Part shown: piece by piece, positions 24,879 through 33,803 of the stretch
Position numbering within the stretch: the first letter of the stretch is position 1
Layout of the letters: each line of letters opens with the position of its first letter
From: JAEUMY01 sp031394355
GTDB taxonomy: Bacteria > Pseudomonadota > Gammaproteobacteria > Burkholderiales > Usitatibacteraceae
Assembly (NCBI GenBank): GCA_031394355.1
Contig: JANNSU010000059.1
Location: 62,001 to 126,000, forward strand
Reading direction: 5' to 3'
Length of the DNA: 64,000 nucleotides
Translations under genes and position numbers: made by a program
Notes under the pieces: model-generated
Database searches by the model: none
What the model was told of the DNA's origin: nothing
The model's input: only the letters and a program-made list of their open reading frames with translations

Positions 24879-25684
24879 ATGAGGGTCTTTCGCAGTCGCC
24901 CGGATGCGAAGTCGATCAGCGAGACGGAGACGATGATGATGAGCAGCACGGCGCAGGTTTCCGCGTAGTAGAAGCCGCGAATGATCTCCCACAGTACGAC
25001 ACCGATGCCGCCCGCCCCCACCATGCCCACAACGGAGGCCGAGCGCACGTTGGCTTCAAAGCGGTAGAGCGTGTACGACACCCACAGCGGCATCACTTGC
25101 GGGATGACACCGAATGCAATCTCTTCCAGCTTGTGGGCGCCGGTCGCGCGAATACCCTCGACCGGTTGCGGGTCGATGGCCTCCACGGCCTCGGAAAACA
25201 GCTTGGCCAGCGTCCCGGTGGTATGCACCCACAGCGCCAGCACGCCAGCGAACGGGCCCAGCCCGACGGCCACCACGAACAACATGGCGAACACCATTTC
25301 GTTGATGGCGCGAAAGGCGTCCAACACCCGACGCACGGGCTGATGGATCCACCAGGGCGTCATGTTGGATGCCGCCAGCAGCCCCAGCGGCACCGAACAC
25401 ACCACGGCCAGCGCGGTGCCCCACACGGCAATCTGCAACGTGACCAGCATCTCGGAGAGGTACAGCCGCCACTCGGTGAAATTGGGCGGAAAGAAATCCG
25501 CCGCGTACTTGGCCATGTTGCCCGAGTCGCGCACCAGGTCGGCCGGCCGCATGTCCGCACCCTGCCACGACAGCGCGAGCAGGCCCAGGCAAGCGCCCCA
25601 GACTACCAACGTGGCGAGGCTGGTGCGAGGCAGCGTGTCAGGCGTGATCGGTGCCGGGGTCGGCAGGGGTGCGGTGGCGGCCAT
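24875..25684 (-). CDS. phnE: Phosphonate ABC transporter permease
   Basis: This 269-residue inner-membrane protein has about six spans and the permease EAA-like loop E-G-I-R-A-T-G-A-H-K-L-E-E-I-A-F-G-V-I-P-Q. It forms the channel with PhnC and PhnD. It follows phnD after nine bases and overlaps the HD oxygenase gene. Confidence 0.94.
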   Translation of the reverse strand: MAATAPLPTPAPITPDTLPRTSLATLVVWGACLGLLALSWQGADMRPADLVRDSGNMAKYAADFFPPNFTEWRLYLSEMLVTLQIAVWGTALAVVCSVPLGLLAASNMTPWWIHQPVRRVLDAFRAINEMVFAMLFVVAVGLGPFAGVLALWVHTTGTLAKLFSEAVEAIDPQPVEGIRATGAHKLEEIAFGVIPQVMPLWVSYTLYRFEANVRSASVVGMVGAGGIGVVLWEIIRGFYYAETCAVLLIIIVSVSLIDFASGRLRKTLI

Positions 25685-25693
25685 GATGCGTCC

Positions 25694-26674
25694 TTACTTC
25701 GCCATGGCAAGTTGCTGGTTCAGCTCGGCCAGCTTCTTGTCGATTTCGGCGATCTTGGCCTTCTTCTCGGCGTCAGCCAGCTTGGTGTCGGCTTCGATCT
25801 TGGTCTTGTCGCGGAACAGTTCCAGCTGACGGATGGGCACCAACTGCATATTGGTTGAGGCCTTGAACCCGGAGAGCTTGGAGAGATTCCAGAGATTCTT
25901 CTTCTCTTCCTCGGTCTTGCCGTAGGTGTAGAAGAAGTCCTTGACCTTGGTCTTGGTGGCCTCGGGCAGATCCTTCCGCAATACCAGCGGATCCAGCGGG
26001 ATCAGCGGTGAGGACCACACCACCTTGATGTCCTTGAATTTCTCGGGGAAGCGTTCCTTGATCTTGTCCAGGTTCTCGCTGTTGTTGGTGGCGATGTCGA
26101 CCTGCTTGTTGGCCACGGCCAGCGCGTTGGTCTCGTGATTGGCGCTGCGCGTGACTTTGAAGTGTGTTTTGGCGTCGATCTTGTTCTGGGCGAACACGTA
26201 GTACGACGGCACGAGGAAGCCGGACGTGGAGTTGGGGTCGCCGTTGGAGAAGCTGTAGTTCTTGCCGTTCTTCAGCACGTCATCCAGCGAGTTGATCGGG
26301 CTGTCCTTGTGCACAATGAGGTGCGAGTAGTAGCCCTGGGTGCCGTCCGCGTTGACCATCTGGCTAAACACCTCGCCGGAAGCGCGGTCCACCGCCTCGA
26401 TGGCCGACTTGTTGCCATACCAGGCCACGTGGACTTTGTTGAAGCGCATGCCCTCGATGATGCCGGCGTAGTCGGGTGCGAAGTAGGCGGTGATCTTCAT
26501 GCCCGTCTTCTTCTGCATGTCGGCGACGATCGGGTCCCAGCTCTGCTTCAGGTTCTGCGTGGCCTCGGTCGAGATGATGCCGAGAATGAGCTCCTTCGTC
26601 GTGTCGGCGAAGGCTGTGCCCGTGCCCAGCACAGCGAGTGCGGTCAGCGAGGTGATGGCGAGTTTCTTGAACAT
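25694..26674 (-). CDS. phnD: Phosphonate-binding periplasmic protein
   Basis: This 326-residue protein has a Sec signal (M-F-K-K-L-A-I-T-S-L-T-A-L-A-V-L, cut near A-F-A-D). The PhnD core includes F-A-P-D-Y-A-G-I-I-E-G-M-R-F-N-K-V-H-V-A-W-Y-G and S-F-S-N-G-D-P-N-S-T-S-G-F. A lysine-rich coiled C-terminus (about 290-326) follows. ATG follows AGGAG. It captures phosphonates for uptake. Confidence 0.95.
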   Translation of the reverse strand: MFKKLAITSLTALAVLGTGTAFADTTKELILGIISTEATQNLKQSWDPIVADMQKKTGMKITAYFAPDYAGIIEGMRFNKVHVAWYGNKSAIEAVDRASGEVFSQMVNADGTQGYYSHLIVHKDSPINSLDDVLKNGKNYSFSNGDPNSTSGFLVPSYYVFAQNKIDAKTHFKVTRSANHETNALAVANKQVDIATNNSENLDKIKERFPEKFKDIKVVWSSPLIPLDPLVLRKDLPEATKTKVKDFFYTYGKTEEEKKNLWNLSKLSGFKASTNMQLVPIRQLELFRDKTKIEADTKLADAEKKAKIAEIDKKLAELNQQLAMAK

Positions 26675-26695
26675 GGTGGACTCCTGTTTCTGCTG

Positions 26696-26750
26696 GTAAT
26701 GGGTAATGGGTGAAGGGGGATGGGTGATGAGTGATGAGTGATGGGCGATG
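26696..26750. repeat. Low-complexity GGGTAATGGGTGATGAG tract
   Basis: A purine- and TG-rich run of degenerate 7-8 bp units fills most of the 80-base phnC-phnD gap. It is non-coding in the chosen frames. Confidence 0.6.
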
Positions 26751-26754
26751 GCGT

Positions 26755-27630
26755 TCAGCCCGCTTGCGCGGCCTGTAGTGAAGGAATCGCGGCGACGTTT
26801 TCGACGCGACGATCCTGCAGCAGTGAAATATGATCGGGCAGATCGAGGATTTCGTCCGCCTCGGCACCGTAGAGGTCGCGCAGTAGGGCGGGCGTGAGCC
26901 GCTCCGACGGGCCGTCGTACACCACCTGGCCGCGTCGCAGTGCGATGGTGCGCGGACAGTATTTGATGGCGACGTTGACCTGATGCAACGAGACGAGGAC
27001 CGTCGAATGATCTTCGCGATTGATGGTGGAGAGGATGTCCATGACCTTGCGCGAGGATTCCGGATCCAGCGACGCGATGGGCTCGTCGGCCAGCACCACC
27101 TTGGCGCGTTGAACCAGCGTCCGCGCGATGGCAGCGCGCTGCTGCTGGCCGCCGGACAGCGTTGACGCACGCTGTGCAGCACGCTCGGCCATGCCCACGC
27201 GCGCCAGCGCCTCCAGCCCATGCGAATATTCGCTGTAGTGGAACCAGCGCGTAAGACTGCGCCACAGCGGCACGCGGGTGAGCATGCCGGCCATGACGTT
27301 GGTGATGACTGGCAAGCGTCCCACCAGATTGAACTGCTGGAACACGAAGCCGATCCCTGCTCTGACTTCGCGAATATTCGCAGACAGGGCACCGTTCTTC
27401 TGCACGATCTGACCGTTGACCAGGATCTCGCTGACGCTTCCACGGTCGGCCACGATCAGTCCGGCCAGATGTCGCAGCAGTGTGGATTTGCCGGAACCGG
27501 AAGCGCCGATCAGCGCCACCATTTCACCGGGCATCACTTCGAGCGTGACGTTTTGCAACGCCGCGTTCCCGGCGACGGCGGGAGAGCCGAAGGATTTGGT
27601 CAGATCGGTGACGCGGATGGCGGGTTGCAT
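26755..27630 (-). CDS. phnC: Phosphonate ABC transporter ATP-binding protein
   Basis: This 291-residue ATPase has Walker A G-A-S-G-S-G-K-S-T, signature L-S-G-G-Q-Q-Q-R, Walker B V-V-L-A-D-E-P and an H-loop in S-L-H-Q-V. It energises PhnDE-mediated uptake. Two palindromes are in the gene, read as S-E-Y-S and A-N-I-R. The second sits between the Walker A strand and the Q-loop, where PhnC tolerates length variation. A candidate PhnF operator lies just upstream. Confidence 0.95.
   Translation of the reverse strand: MQPAIRVTDLTKSFGSPAVAGNAALQNVTLEVMPGEMVALIGASGSGKSTLLRHLAGLIVADRGSVSEILVNGQIVQKNGALSANIREVRAGIGFVFQQFNLVGRLPVITNVMAGMLTRVPLWRSLTRWFHYSEYSHGLEALARVGMAERAAQRASTLSGGQQQRAAIARTLVQRAKVVLADEPIASLDPESSRKVMDILSTINREDHSTVLVSLHQVNVAIKYCPRTIALRRGQVVYDGPSERLTPALLRDLYGAEADEILDLPDHISLLQDRRVENVAAIPSLQAAQAG
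27222..27233. repeat. GCGAATATTCGC palindrome, perfect
   Basis: Inside phnC, read as E-Y-S. Confidence 0.95.
27370..27381. repeat. GCGAATATTCGC palindrome, perfect
   Basis: Inside phnC, read as A-N-I-R. Confidence 0.95.
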
Positions 27631-27635
27631 GGTGG

Positions 27636-27647
27636 TTGTCTAGATAG
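27636..27647 (-). promoter_or_regulatory. Candidate PhnF (GntR/HutC) operator upstream of phnC
   Basis: TTGTCTAGATAG, 5 bases from the phnC start, shares TTGTCTAGA with the palindrome at 33933. The HutC subfamily binds GTCTAGAC-type sites. It suggests phnCDE has its own PhnF-controlled promoter. Confidence 0.4.
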
Positions 27648-27681
27648 GTTATGGATGAAGTGTAGGCAGCGCACGTGACAG

Positions 27682-28818
27682 TCAGATGACCCTGACGCCT
27701 TCGCGCCATACGGCGCGCTCGACGGGGTGACCCTTTGTGACCCGCACCTGTACCAGGTCGGCGCGCTTCCCGGTGGCGATCTCGCCACGATCGGTCAATG
27801 CAAGTGCTGACGCCGGATTGCGGGTGATCGTGGCGACCGCTTGCGGTAGCGAGAAGCCGGCGTCGCGGGTGAGCTGGAAGGCCGCACCCATCAGGCTGGC
27901 CGGCACGTAGTCGGAGGACAGCGTGTCCAGCAAGCCGAGTCTTGCCAGTTCCACCGCCGCAACGTTGCCGGAATGAGAACCGCCCCGGATCACGTTGGGT
28001 GCGCCCATGACTGTGCTCATGCCCAGCGACTTGGCTTCGCGAGCCGCAGCCAGCGTCGTGGGGAACTCGCTGATGCGCACACCTTCCGCGTGTGCCTCCC
28101 GCACATGCGCGGGCAGGGTGTCGTCGTGGCTAGCCAGCGCAATGCCCTGCGCTTGCGAATATTCGGTGAAGAAGCGCCGATGCGGCAGCGCATATTTCTC
28201 TTGCAGTTCCATGGACGTGGCAACCGAACGCGCAAATTTCTCGTTCGACCAGCCCTTCTTGCCGGTGTAGTAGACGCGGGCCTGCTCAATGTTTGTCCAC
28301 TGGCGCTGGCCAGGTGTGTGATCCATGAGCGAAATGAGCCTCACCAGCGGGTCGTTCTGGAAAGGTTCGAAGAGCGACAGCGCATTCGGTGCGGGCAGCT
28401 CGCAACGGATGTGCAGCAGATGATCAGCGCGCAGCAAGTTGTCTGCACGCGCCTGCCGCAACGCATTGATGATCGGTGCCATGTCCTGTCCGCGCATGGA
28501 CTCTGGATCGGCATCGCCCACCCCCAGCGCGTCGTAAACCGTGGTGATGCCTGCGGCGGCGCACTCGGCGTCATGCGCAAGCAGTGCCGGCATTTCCGGC
28601 CAGCGCACCTTGGGCCGCGGCATCAGGTGGCGCTCGAAATTGTCGGTGTGCAGTTCGATGAAGCCAGGCAGCAGATAGTCGCCATCCAGGTCGATCCCGG
28701 CCGACAGTGCCGAGCCGTTGCTGGCGATGCCGGTGATGTGGCCCGCGTCAACGGCCACCGATCCCGTGACCACTTCATCAGCAAGCACCAGTCGGGCGTT
28801 CTTCAGAACCATGTTCAT
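27682..28818 (-). CDS. phnM: RPnTP diphosphatase of the C-P lyase pathway
   Basis: This 378-residue amidohydrolase-fold protein has the PhnM metal motif E-L-H-T-D-N-F-E-R-H, R-P-K-V-R-W and L-A-S-H-D-D-T. PhnM removes pyrophosphate from alkylphosphonate ribose triphosphate. It overlaps phnL by one base. A near-palindrome at 28155 is read as E-Y-S. Confidence 0.95.
   Translation of the reverse strand: MNMVLKNARLVLADEVVTGSVAVDAGHITGIASNGSALSAGIDLDGDYLLPGFIELHTDNFERHLMPRPKVRWPEMPALLAHDAECAAAGITTVYDALGVGDADPESMRGQDMAPIINALRQARADNLLRADHLLHIRCELPAPNALSLFEPFQNDPLVRLISLMDHTPGQRQWTNIEQARVYYTGKKGWSNEKFARSVATSMELQEKYALPHRRFFTEYSQAQGIALASHDDTLPAHVREAHAEGVRISEFPTTLAAAREAKSLGMSTVMGAPNVIRGGSHSGNVAAVELARLGLLDTLSSDYVPASLMGAAFQLTRDAGFSLPQAVATITRNPASALALTDRGEIATGKRADLVQVRVTKGHPVERAVWREGVRVI
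28155..28166. repeat. GCGAATATTCGC palindrome, one mismatch
   Basis: GCGAATATTCGG inside phnM. Confidence 0.8.
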
Positions 28819-29549
28819 CAGGTGAACTCCCGCATATCGACCACGCGTGTGGCGACCGAGTCGCGCACCCGCTGATCATGAAAAATGCCCACGATGGCGG
28901 CACCCGCCTCGCGCGCCTCGTTGATCATCGCCACCACCGTGACGCGGTTGTCGGCGTCCAGCGAAGCCGTCGGCTCATCCAGCAGCAGCACCGGGCGTGG
29001 GCGGATGAGCCCCTTGGCGATGTTCACGCGCTGCTGTTCGCCACCGGAGAACGTGGCGGGTGCGACGCTCCAGAGCCGCACCGGAATCCGCAGGCGCAGC
29101 AGCAGTACTTCCGCCTGACGGCGCGCCTGTGCAGTCAAGTCGGCGAGGTTCTCGGGGGTCGTTGCCACACCATCCAGCATCGGCTCGGCCACGATGTCGA
29201 GCGATGGCACGCGCGGGATGGCGCGCAGGAACTGGCTCACGTAGCCAACCGTATCGCGACGCAGCGCAATCAGTTCGCGCGGCGTGGCCGTGGTGAGATC
29301 GAGCGCGTCATCGCCATCACACACAACGAGCGAGCCGGTCGTCGCGCGGTAGTTGGCGTAGATGCATTTCAGCAGCGTGCTCTTGCCCATGCCGGACGGA
29401 CCATCCAGCACCACGCACTCGCCCGGCGCCACGTCGAGGTTCACATTGCGCAGCACCGCGAGCTCCGCGCCACCCTGATTGTGCAGCGTGAAGGTTTTGC
29501 TCAAGCCGCGGATGCGGATGGCGGGTTCGTTCGCGGGTACGTTGATCAT
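28818..29549 (-). CDS. phnL: C-P lyase complex ABC-type subunit PhnL
   Basis: This 243-residue ATPase has Walker A G-P-S-G-M-G-K-S-T, signature F-S-G-G-E-Q-Q-R and Walker B V-L-L-L-D-E-P. It has no membrane partner. PhnL associates with the PhnGHIJK core in installing adenine-ribose triphosphate. ATGA overlap with phnK. Confidence 0.94.
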   Translation of the reverse strand: MINVPANEPAIRIRGLSKTFTLHNQGGAELAVLRNVNLDVAPGECVVLDGPSGMGKSTLLKCIYANYRATTGSLVVCDGDDALDLTTATPRELIALRRDTVGYVSQFLRAIPRVPSLDIVAEPMLDGVATTPENLADLTAQARRQAEVLLLRLRIPVRLWSVAPATFSGGEQQRVNIAKGLIRPRPVLLLDEPTASLDADNRVTVVAMINEAREAGAAIVGIFHDQRVRDSVATRVVDMREFT

Positions 29550-30328
29550 GGCTGCAGCACCGAGCTCACGAGAAGTTGCGAATAGGGATGCTGCGGATCG
29601 TCCAGCACCTGGTCGGTCAATCCCTGTTCCACGATGCGCCCATCCTTCATCACGATCATGCGGTGCGCCAGGAGGCGGGCGACAGCGAGGTCGTGCGTGA
29701 CGATGATCGAGGCGAGATGCAGTTGCTGGGTCAGCGTGCGCAGAAGATCCAGGAGCCGCGCCTGCACCGACACGTCGAGTCCCGACGTGGGCTCGTCCAT
29801 GAATACCAGCCGCGGCTTGGTGACGAGATTGCGTGCAATCTGCAGTCGCTGACGCATGCCACCGGAGAACGTGGCCGGCGAATCGTCGATGCGGTCTTCC
29901 TGCATTTCCACTCGCGTCATCCAGTTGAGCGCTTCCTTGCGGATGCGGCCGTAGTGCCGCTCGCCCAGTGCCATGAGTCGTTCGCCGACGTTTGCGCCTG
30001 CCGAGACATCCATGCGCAATCCGTCCGCCGGGTTCTGGTGCACGAAGCCCCAGTCGGTGCGGGCCAGCAGCCGCCGCGATGCTTCGGACAGGGCGTAGAT
30101 ATCGACAACACCTTCATGGCGGGTGCGGAAGTGAATGCTGCCGCTGTCCGGCTTCAATCGTGCCGAGACGCAATTGAGGAGCGTGGTTTTGCCGGACCCC
30201 GATTCGCCGACCACAGCCAGCACTTCACCCGGCCAGAGATCAAAGTGGATGTCGTCAATGGCGAGGCGATCGCCATAGCGTTTGGAGATGCCGGCGACTT
30301 GCAGGATGGGTTGATCGAGTGTGTTCAT
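29546..30328 (-). CDS. phnK: C-P lyase complex ABC-type subunit PhnK
   Basis: This 260-residue ATPase has Walker A G-E-S-G-S-G-K-T-T, signature F-S-G-G-M-R-Q-R and Walker B V-F-M-D-E-P-T-S-G-L-D-V. PhnK docks on PhnJ in the core complex. Its start overlaps the end of the unusual phnJ extension by ATGA, so translation coupling survived the repeat expansion. Confidence 0.95.
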   Translation of the reverse strand: MNTLDQPILQVAGISKRYGDRLAIDDIHFDLWPGEVLAVVGESGSGKTTLLNCVSARLKPDSGSIHFRTRHEGVVDIYALSEASRRLLARTDWGFVHQNPADGLRMDVSAGANVGERLMALGERHYGRIRKEALNWMTRVEMQEDRIDDSPATFSGGMRQRLQIARNLVTKPRLVFMDEPTSGLDVSVQARLLDLLRTLTQQLHLASIIVTHDLAVARLLAHRMIVMKDGRIVEQGLTDQVLDDPQHPYSQLLVSSVLQP

Positions 30329-31584
30329 GCGGAGGAAACCTTGTGGTCCGGTTCGGCTGAAATCCCCCCCAGCCCCCCTTTTTCAAAGGGGGGAGCCAAA
30401 GGCACGGGGGGTTCGGAACGTGCCCCTTTTTCAGAGGGGGGAGCCAAAGGCGCGGGGGGTTCGGAACCTGCCCCATTTTCAAAGGGGGGAGCCAAAGGCG
30501 CAGGGGGATCGGAACGTGCCCCTTTTTCAAAGGGGGGAGCCGAAGGCGCGGGGGAATCGGAACGTGCCCCTTTTTCAAAGGGGGGAGTGCTCGTCGCCCT
30601 TGCGGCAATCCCGTCATGCGGCGAGGGTTTCGTATCCCCCCTTTGGAAAAGGGGGGCAGGGGGGATTTCGTCGCTACCCGACTCCGCATTCGATATCTGC
30701 AGCACGCTTGCCGCTCTGCGCTGGCTGCAGTAGTCGGTGTCGGAGCAGAGAAACATGCGGCCGCCCTGGTCGTCGGTGATCACTTCATCGAGGAAGCTCT
30801 CAGTCGACCCGCAGAGTGCGCAGTCGTGCTGCCATGTCTGCACTTCGAACGGGTGATCCTCGAAGGCGAGACTCTCCACCGTTGTGTAAGGCGGGATGGC
30901 GTAGAGGCGTTTCTCGCGACCGGCGCCGAAGAGTTGCAGCGCCGGATTCCTGTGCATCTTCGGGTTGTCGAACTTCGGAATGGGAGAAGGCGACATGAGG
31001 AATCTGCCATCAACCAGTACGGGATAGTCGTAAGTGGTCGCGATGTGGCCGTGGCGCGCAATGTCCTCATAGAGCTTCACGTGCATGAGCCCGTACTCGG
31101 CGAGCCCATGCATCACTTTCGTCTCCGCCTCGCGCGGCTCCAGCTTGGCGAGTGGCTCGGGAATCGGCACCTGATAGATGATGATCTGGCCTTCAGCGAG
31201 CGGCGTCTCGGGAATGCGATGGCGCGTCTGGATGAGCGTGGCTTCCGTGGTGCGCTCGGTGGTGGCGACCCCGGTGGTTCGCTGGAAGAAGCGGCGGATG
31301 TTCACCGCGTTCACGGTGTCGTCCGCGCCCTGGTCGATAACTTTCAGCGTGTCGTCGGCGCCGATGATGGAGGCCGTGACCTGGATGCCGCCGGTGCCCC
31401 AGCCATACGGCAGCGGCATTTCGCGCGAGCCGAACGGCACCTGATAGCCGGGAATGGCCACAGCCTTCAGCAAGGCGCGCCGGATCATGCGCTTGGTGCG
31501 CTCGTCGAGATAGGCGAAGTTGTAGCCGTCATACCTCGCACTCTCCTCTGCGGTGCCGGGATGGAGTTCGCTGCGGGCATTCAT
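30325..31584 (-). CDS. phnJ: C-P lyase PhnJ with a repetitive C-terminal extension
   Basis: The 419-residue product is about 120-130 longer than usual PhnJ (about 281-290). The core (1-300) is complete, with the iron-sulfur ligands C255-x2-C258-x21-C280-x5-C286 in exact PhnJ spacing. It performs the radical SAM cleavage of the C-P bond. Residues about 305-410 are a Pro/Ala/Lys-rich tail made of 16-residue repeats of the type A-P-P-F-E-K-G-A-R-S-D-P-P-A-P-L, encoded by a 48-bp tandem DNA repeat (30371-30590). The tail should be disordered and follows the last cysteine, so activity may be kept. PhnK binds PhnJ, so the tail could affect docking. Confidence 0.93.
   Translation of the reverse strand: MNARSELHPGTAEESARYDGYNFAYLDERTKRMIRRALLKAVAIPGYQVPFGSREMPLPYGWGTGGIQVTASIIGADDTLKVIDQGADDTVNAVNIRRFFQRTTGVATTERTTEATLIQTRHRIPETPLAEGQIIIYQVPIPEPLAKLEPREAETKVMHGLAEYGLMHVKLYEDIARHGHIATTYDYPVLVDGRFLMSPSPIPKFDNPKMHRNPALQLFGAGREKRLYAIPPYTTVESLAFEDHPFEVQTWQHDCALCGSTESFLDEVITDDQGGRMFLCSDTDYCSQRRAASVLQISNAESGSDEIPPAPLFQRGDTKPSPHDGIAARATSTPPFEKGARSDSPAPSAPPFEKGARSDPPAPLAPPFENGAGSEPPAPLAPPSEKGARSEPPVPLAPPFEKGGLGGISAEPDHKVSSA
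30371..30590. repeat. 48-bp tandem repeat inside phnJ
   Basis: Four full periods and a partial one: the T-run of each unit falls at 30379, 30427, 30475, 30523 and 30571, exactly 48 bases apart. Each unit contains the dispersed CCCCTTTTTCAAAGGGGGG motif. A related inverted motif (CCCCCCTTTGGAAAAGGGG) lies at about 30636-30655. Because 48 is divisible by three, the frame is kept. Confidence 0.95.
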
Positions 31585-32732
31585 TCGGCTGCTCCTCTGG
31601 TGTCAACCGCAATGTCAACCGCAGTGTCAAACGCGGCGGCATGCGTTGCCCGCATCTTGCGTACCAGCTCAAGCTCCGACTGGAAGTCCACGTAATGCGG
31701 CAGCTTCAAGTGTTGTACAAATCCGGAAGCCTCCAGATTGTCGGAATGCGACAGGACAAACTCCTGCATCTGCGCCGGTGCCCTGTCTGCATGTTCTGCG
31801 ATCTCGCCCAGCTCCTCGGCGCGCAATGCGCGGTCCACCAGCGCCATGGCCATGGCTTTGCGTTCCCCATGGCCGAATGTGAGGCCGTAGCCGCGTGTGA
31901 ACTGCGGCGGCACGGTCTTCGAGCCGGCAAACTGGTTCACCATCTGGCACTCGGTGATGTCGATTTCACCCACCACAATGGGGAAGCCCAGCTCTTCCGG
32001 GACGATCTCCACGTCGACGGTGCCGAAGCGGATCTCGCCCGCGAAAGGATGGTTGTTGGCGTAGCCGCGTTGGGTGGAGTAGCCCATCGCGAGCAGATAG
32101 CCTTCGTCGCCTCGCGCGAGGTTCTGCAGCCGCAGCGCCCGGTCGGCGGGGAAGGAAAGCGGCTCGCGGGTGAGATCGCCGGGCTCGGGATCGTCCGCAT
32201 CAGGTGTGTGACGCTCGATCAGGCCTTCGTTTCCGAGGAGCTCGACGACAGAGGCGAACTTCCCTTCACTCTCGCTTTGCGAATATTCGCCATGCGCCGG
32301 CAGGACCTCCTCAGTCATCGGCGTTCCCGCCGCCAGCGAAAAATCCAATAACCGCTGCGTGTAGTCATACGTCGGGCCCAGCACCTGTCCGCCTGGCAGA
32401 TCCTTGAACGTGGCCGAGATGCGCCGCGTCATCTGCATGGCCGCGGTGTCGACTGCCTCGGTGTAGCCGAGACGCGGCAGCGTGGCGCGATAGGCACGCA
32501 GCAGGAAAATGGCTTCCACCAGATCGCCAGCCGCCTGCTTGATCGCCAGTGCGGCCAATTCGCGGTCGTAAACGCTGCCCTCGGTCATGACCCGATCGAC
32601 CGCCAGCCTCAACTGTTCACTGATCTGCGCCACCGTCATCTCGGGCACCGTCTCGTTGCCACGGCGCGCGCGGGCGATCTCGGCATGCGACGCTGCGATG
32701 GCGCGCTCGCCACCCTTCACGGCTACATACAT
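31581..32732 (-). CDS. phnI: C-P lyase core subunit PhnI
   Basis: This 383-residue protein matches PhnI throughout: M-Y-V-A-V-K-G-G-E-R-A-I, Q-L-R-L-A-V-D-R-V-M-T-E-G-S, G-Y-S-T-Q-R-G-Y and I-T-E-C-Q-M-V-N-Q-F. With PhnGHL it transfers alkylphosphonate to ATP ribose, releasing adenine. It overlaps phnJ (ATGA) and phnH (10 bases). One palindrome is read as G-E-Y-S. Confidence 0.95.
   Translation of the reverse strand: MYVAVKGGERAIAASHAEIARARRGNETVPEMTVAQISEQLRLAVDRVMTEGSVYDRELAALAIKQAAGDLVEAIFLLRAYRATLPRLGYTEAVDTAAMQMTRRISATFKDLPGGQVLGPTYDYTQRLLDFSLAAGTPMTEEVLPAHGEYSQSESEGKFASVVELLGNEGLIERHTPDADDPEPGDLTREPLSFPADRALRLQNLARGDEGYLLAMGYSTQRGYANNHPFAGEIRFGTVDVEIVPEELGFPIVVGEIDITECQMVNQFAGSKTVPPQFTRGYGLTFGHGERKAMAMALVDRALRAEELGEIAEHADRAPAQMQEFVLSHSDNLEASGFVQHLKLPHYVDFQSELELVRKMRATHAAAFDTAVDIAVDTRGAAE
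32279..32290. repeat. GCGAATATTCGC palindrome, perfect
   Basis: Inside phnI, read as E-Y-S. Confidence 0.95.
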
Positions 32733-33343
32733 GCAGCCTCCGCTTGAATGTTGATGTGGGTGCTCCGTGGCAAACCCGCCAGCGCACTACCGCAGGTGAG
32801 AAAGAGATCGATGCCACGCGGGAAGCGGCCACGCATGGCCTGCCAGCTCGTGACGAATGCGGCATCGAGTTCCGGGCATTGCAGTGATTGGGTGGTGGCG
32901 ATGCCAGCGCCCTTCAACAGGAGTGGAAGCCCCACTGCAAAACTGCTGACCTCGCGCACTATCGTGGCGGACTGCTCTGGCGAATATTCGCTGCCTTGTT
33001 TCAGCAGGCTGAAGTCTGGCCAGGTGTCGTCCGTGGCTAGCAGCACGAAGTCCGCTTCGGCAATGTCCTGCGTGAGACGGCATCCGGTGTGGAAGCGGAG
33101 GTGCTGTGCGGTGACGTCGTCCAGCATGGCTGACACATGCAGTGTCGTGTCCTGATCGAGCAATGCAAGGAGCAGGGCATTGGCTGCTGCGCTCACGCCT
33201 GCTGGCGCAGGGGCGTTGGCCGCGATATCGAGAACGCGACCAGGATGGGCCAGTGCGTCCAGACCCACGCGGAACACTTGCTGCGCAGCCTGCACCGGAT
33301 CGGCAAATCCCGGCCCGATTCGCGAGAGATCAAACGCACTCAT
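32723..33343 (-). CDS. phnH: C-P lyase core subunit PhnH
   Basis: This 206-residue protein has the typical PhnH start G-F-A-D-P-V-Q-A-A-Q-Q-V-F-R and end P-R-G-I-D-L-F-L-T. It is a PLP-transferase-fold relative without catalytic lysine and a structural part of the core. ATGA overlap with phnG. One palindrome is read as E-Y-S. Confidence 0.94.
   Translation of the reverse strand: MSAFDLSRIGPGFADPVQAAQQVFRVGLDALAHPGRVLDIAANAPAPAGVSAAANALLLALLDQDTTLHVSAMLDDVTAQHLRFHTGCRLTQDIAEADFVLLATDDTWPDFSLLKQGSEYSPEQSATIVREVSSFAVGLPLLLKGAGIATTQSLQCPELDAAFVTSWQAMRGRFPRGIDLFLTCGSALAGLPRSTHINIQAEAACM
32980..32991. repeat. GCGAATATTCGC palindrome, perfect
   Basis: Inside phnH, read as E-Y-S. Confidence 0.95.
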
Positions 33344-33789
33344 TCGTCCCCCCGTGCGATGGTGAGGAAATCGACCTTCGTGTTGCGTGCGGCCTGGGCG
33401 CGGCGTGCAGCTTCGGCAGCGCGCCGCGCGCGCAAGGGTTGCAAGAGGTCTTGTTCCACGTCGGTGCGCGCAGCCTCATCCTGCAGCAGTGCATCGGCCA
33501 GTGCTGCCAGCTCTGCCTTGCGTGCACTGCGTCCTTGCACATACGCCACACCGTGCTGGCCACCCGCGAGCCGCAGCGTGCAGCGGGTCAGGGTCATCTC
33601 GCCCAGGTTGAAGCGATTGCCGGTGCCGCCGACTCGGCCACGCACCATGACGAGACCTGTCTCCGGACGCCGCAACCAGGTGTGTGTTGGTGCTTTCGTC
33701 TGCTCCTGCGTTCCACGCCAGGCTTCCAGTATGTCGAGCGGGGCCGTCGACAAGAGCCGCATCCAGTCCTGACGATCCTGATGAGTCAT
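33340..33789 (-). CDS. phnG: C-P lyase core subunit PhnG
   Basis: This 149-residue protein has R-Q-D-W-M-R-L-L-S-T-A near the start, a frequent PhnG opening, and G-R-V-G-G-T-G-N-R-F-N-L-G-E-M-T. ATG 33789 follows GAGG at good spacing; GTG 33798 three codons upstream is the alternative. It is the first gene of the phnGHIJKLM operon. Its 5' region runs into a 14-bp tandem repeat array. Confidence 0.93.
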   Translation of the reverse strand: MTHQDRQDWMRLLSTAPLDILEAWRGTQEQTKAPTHTWLRRPETGLVMVRGRVGGTGNRFNLGEMTLTRCTLRLAGGQHGVAYVQGRSARKAELAALADALLQDEAARTDVEQDLLQPLRARRAAEAARRAQAARNTKVDFLTIARGDE

Positions 33790-33803
33790 CTCGTGCACCT
33801 CAT

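Noticed and set aside
29576..30733. 385-codon + strand frame across phnK and the phnJ repeats
   Set aside because: Shadow of phnK/phnJ; its repeats are the same 48-bp DNA repeat read in reverse.
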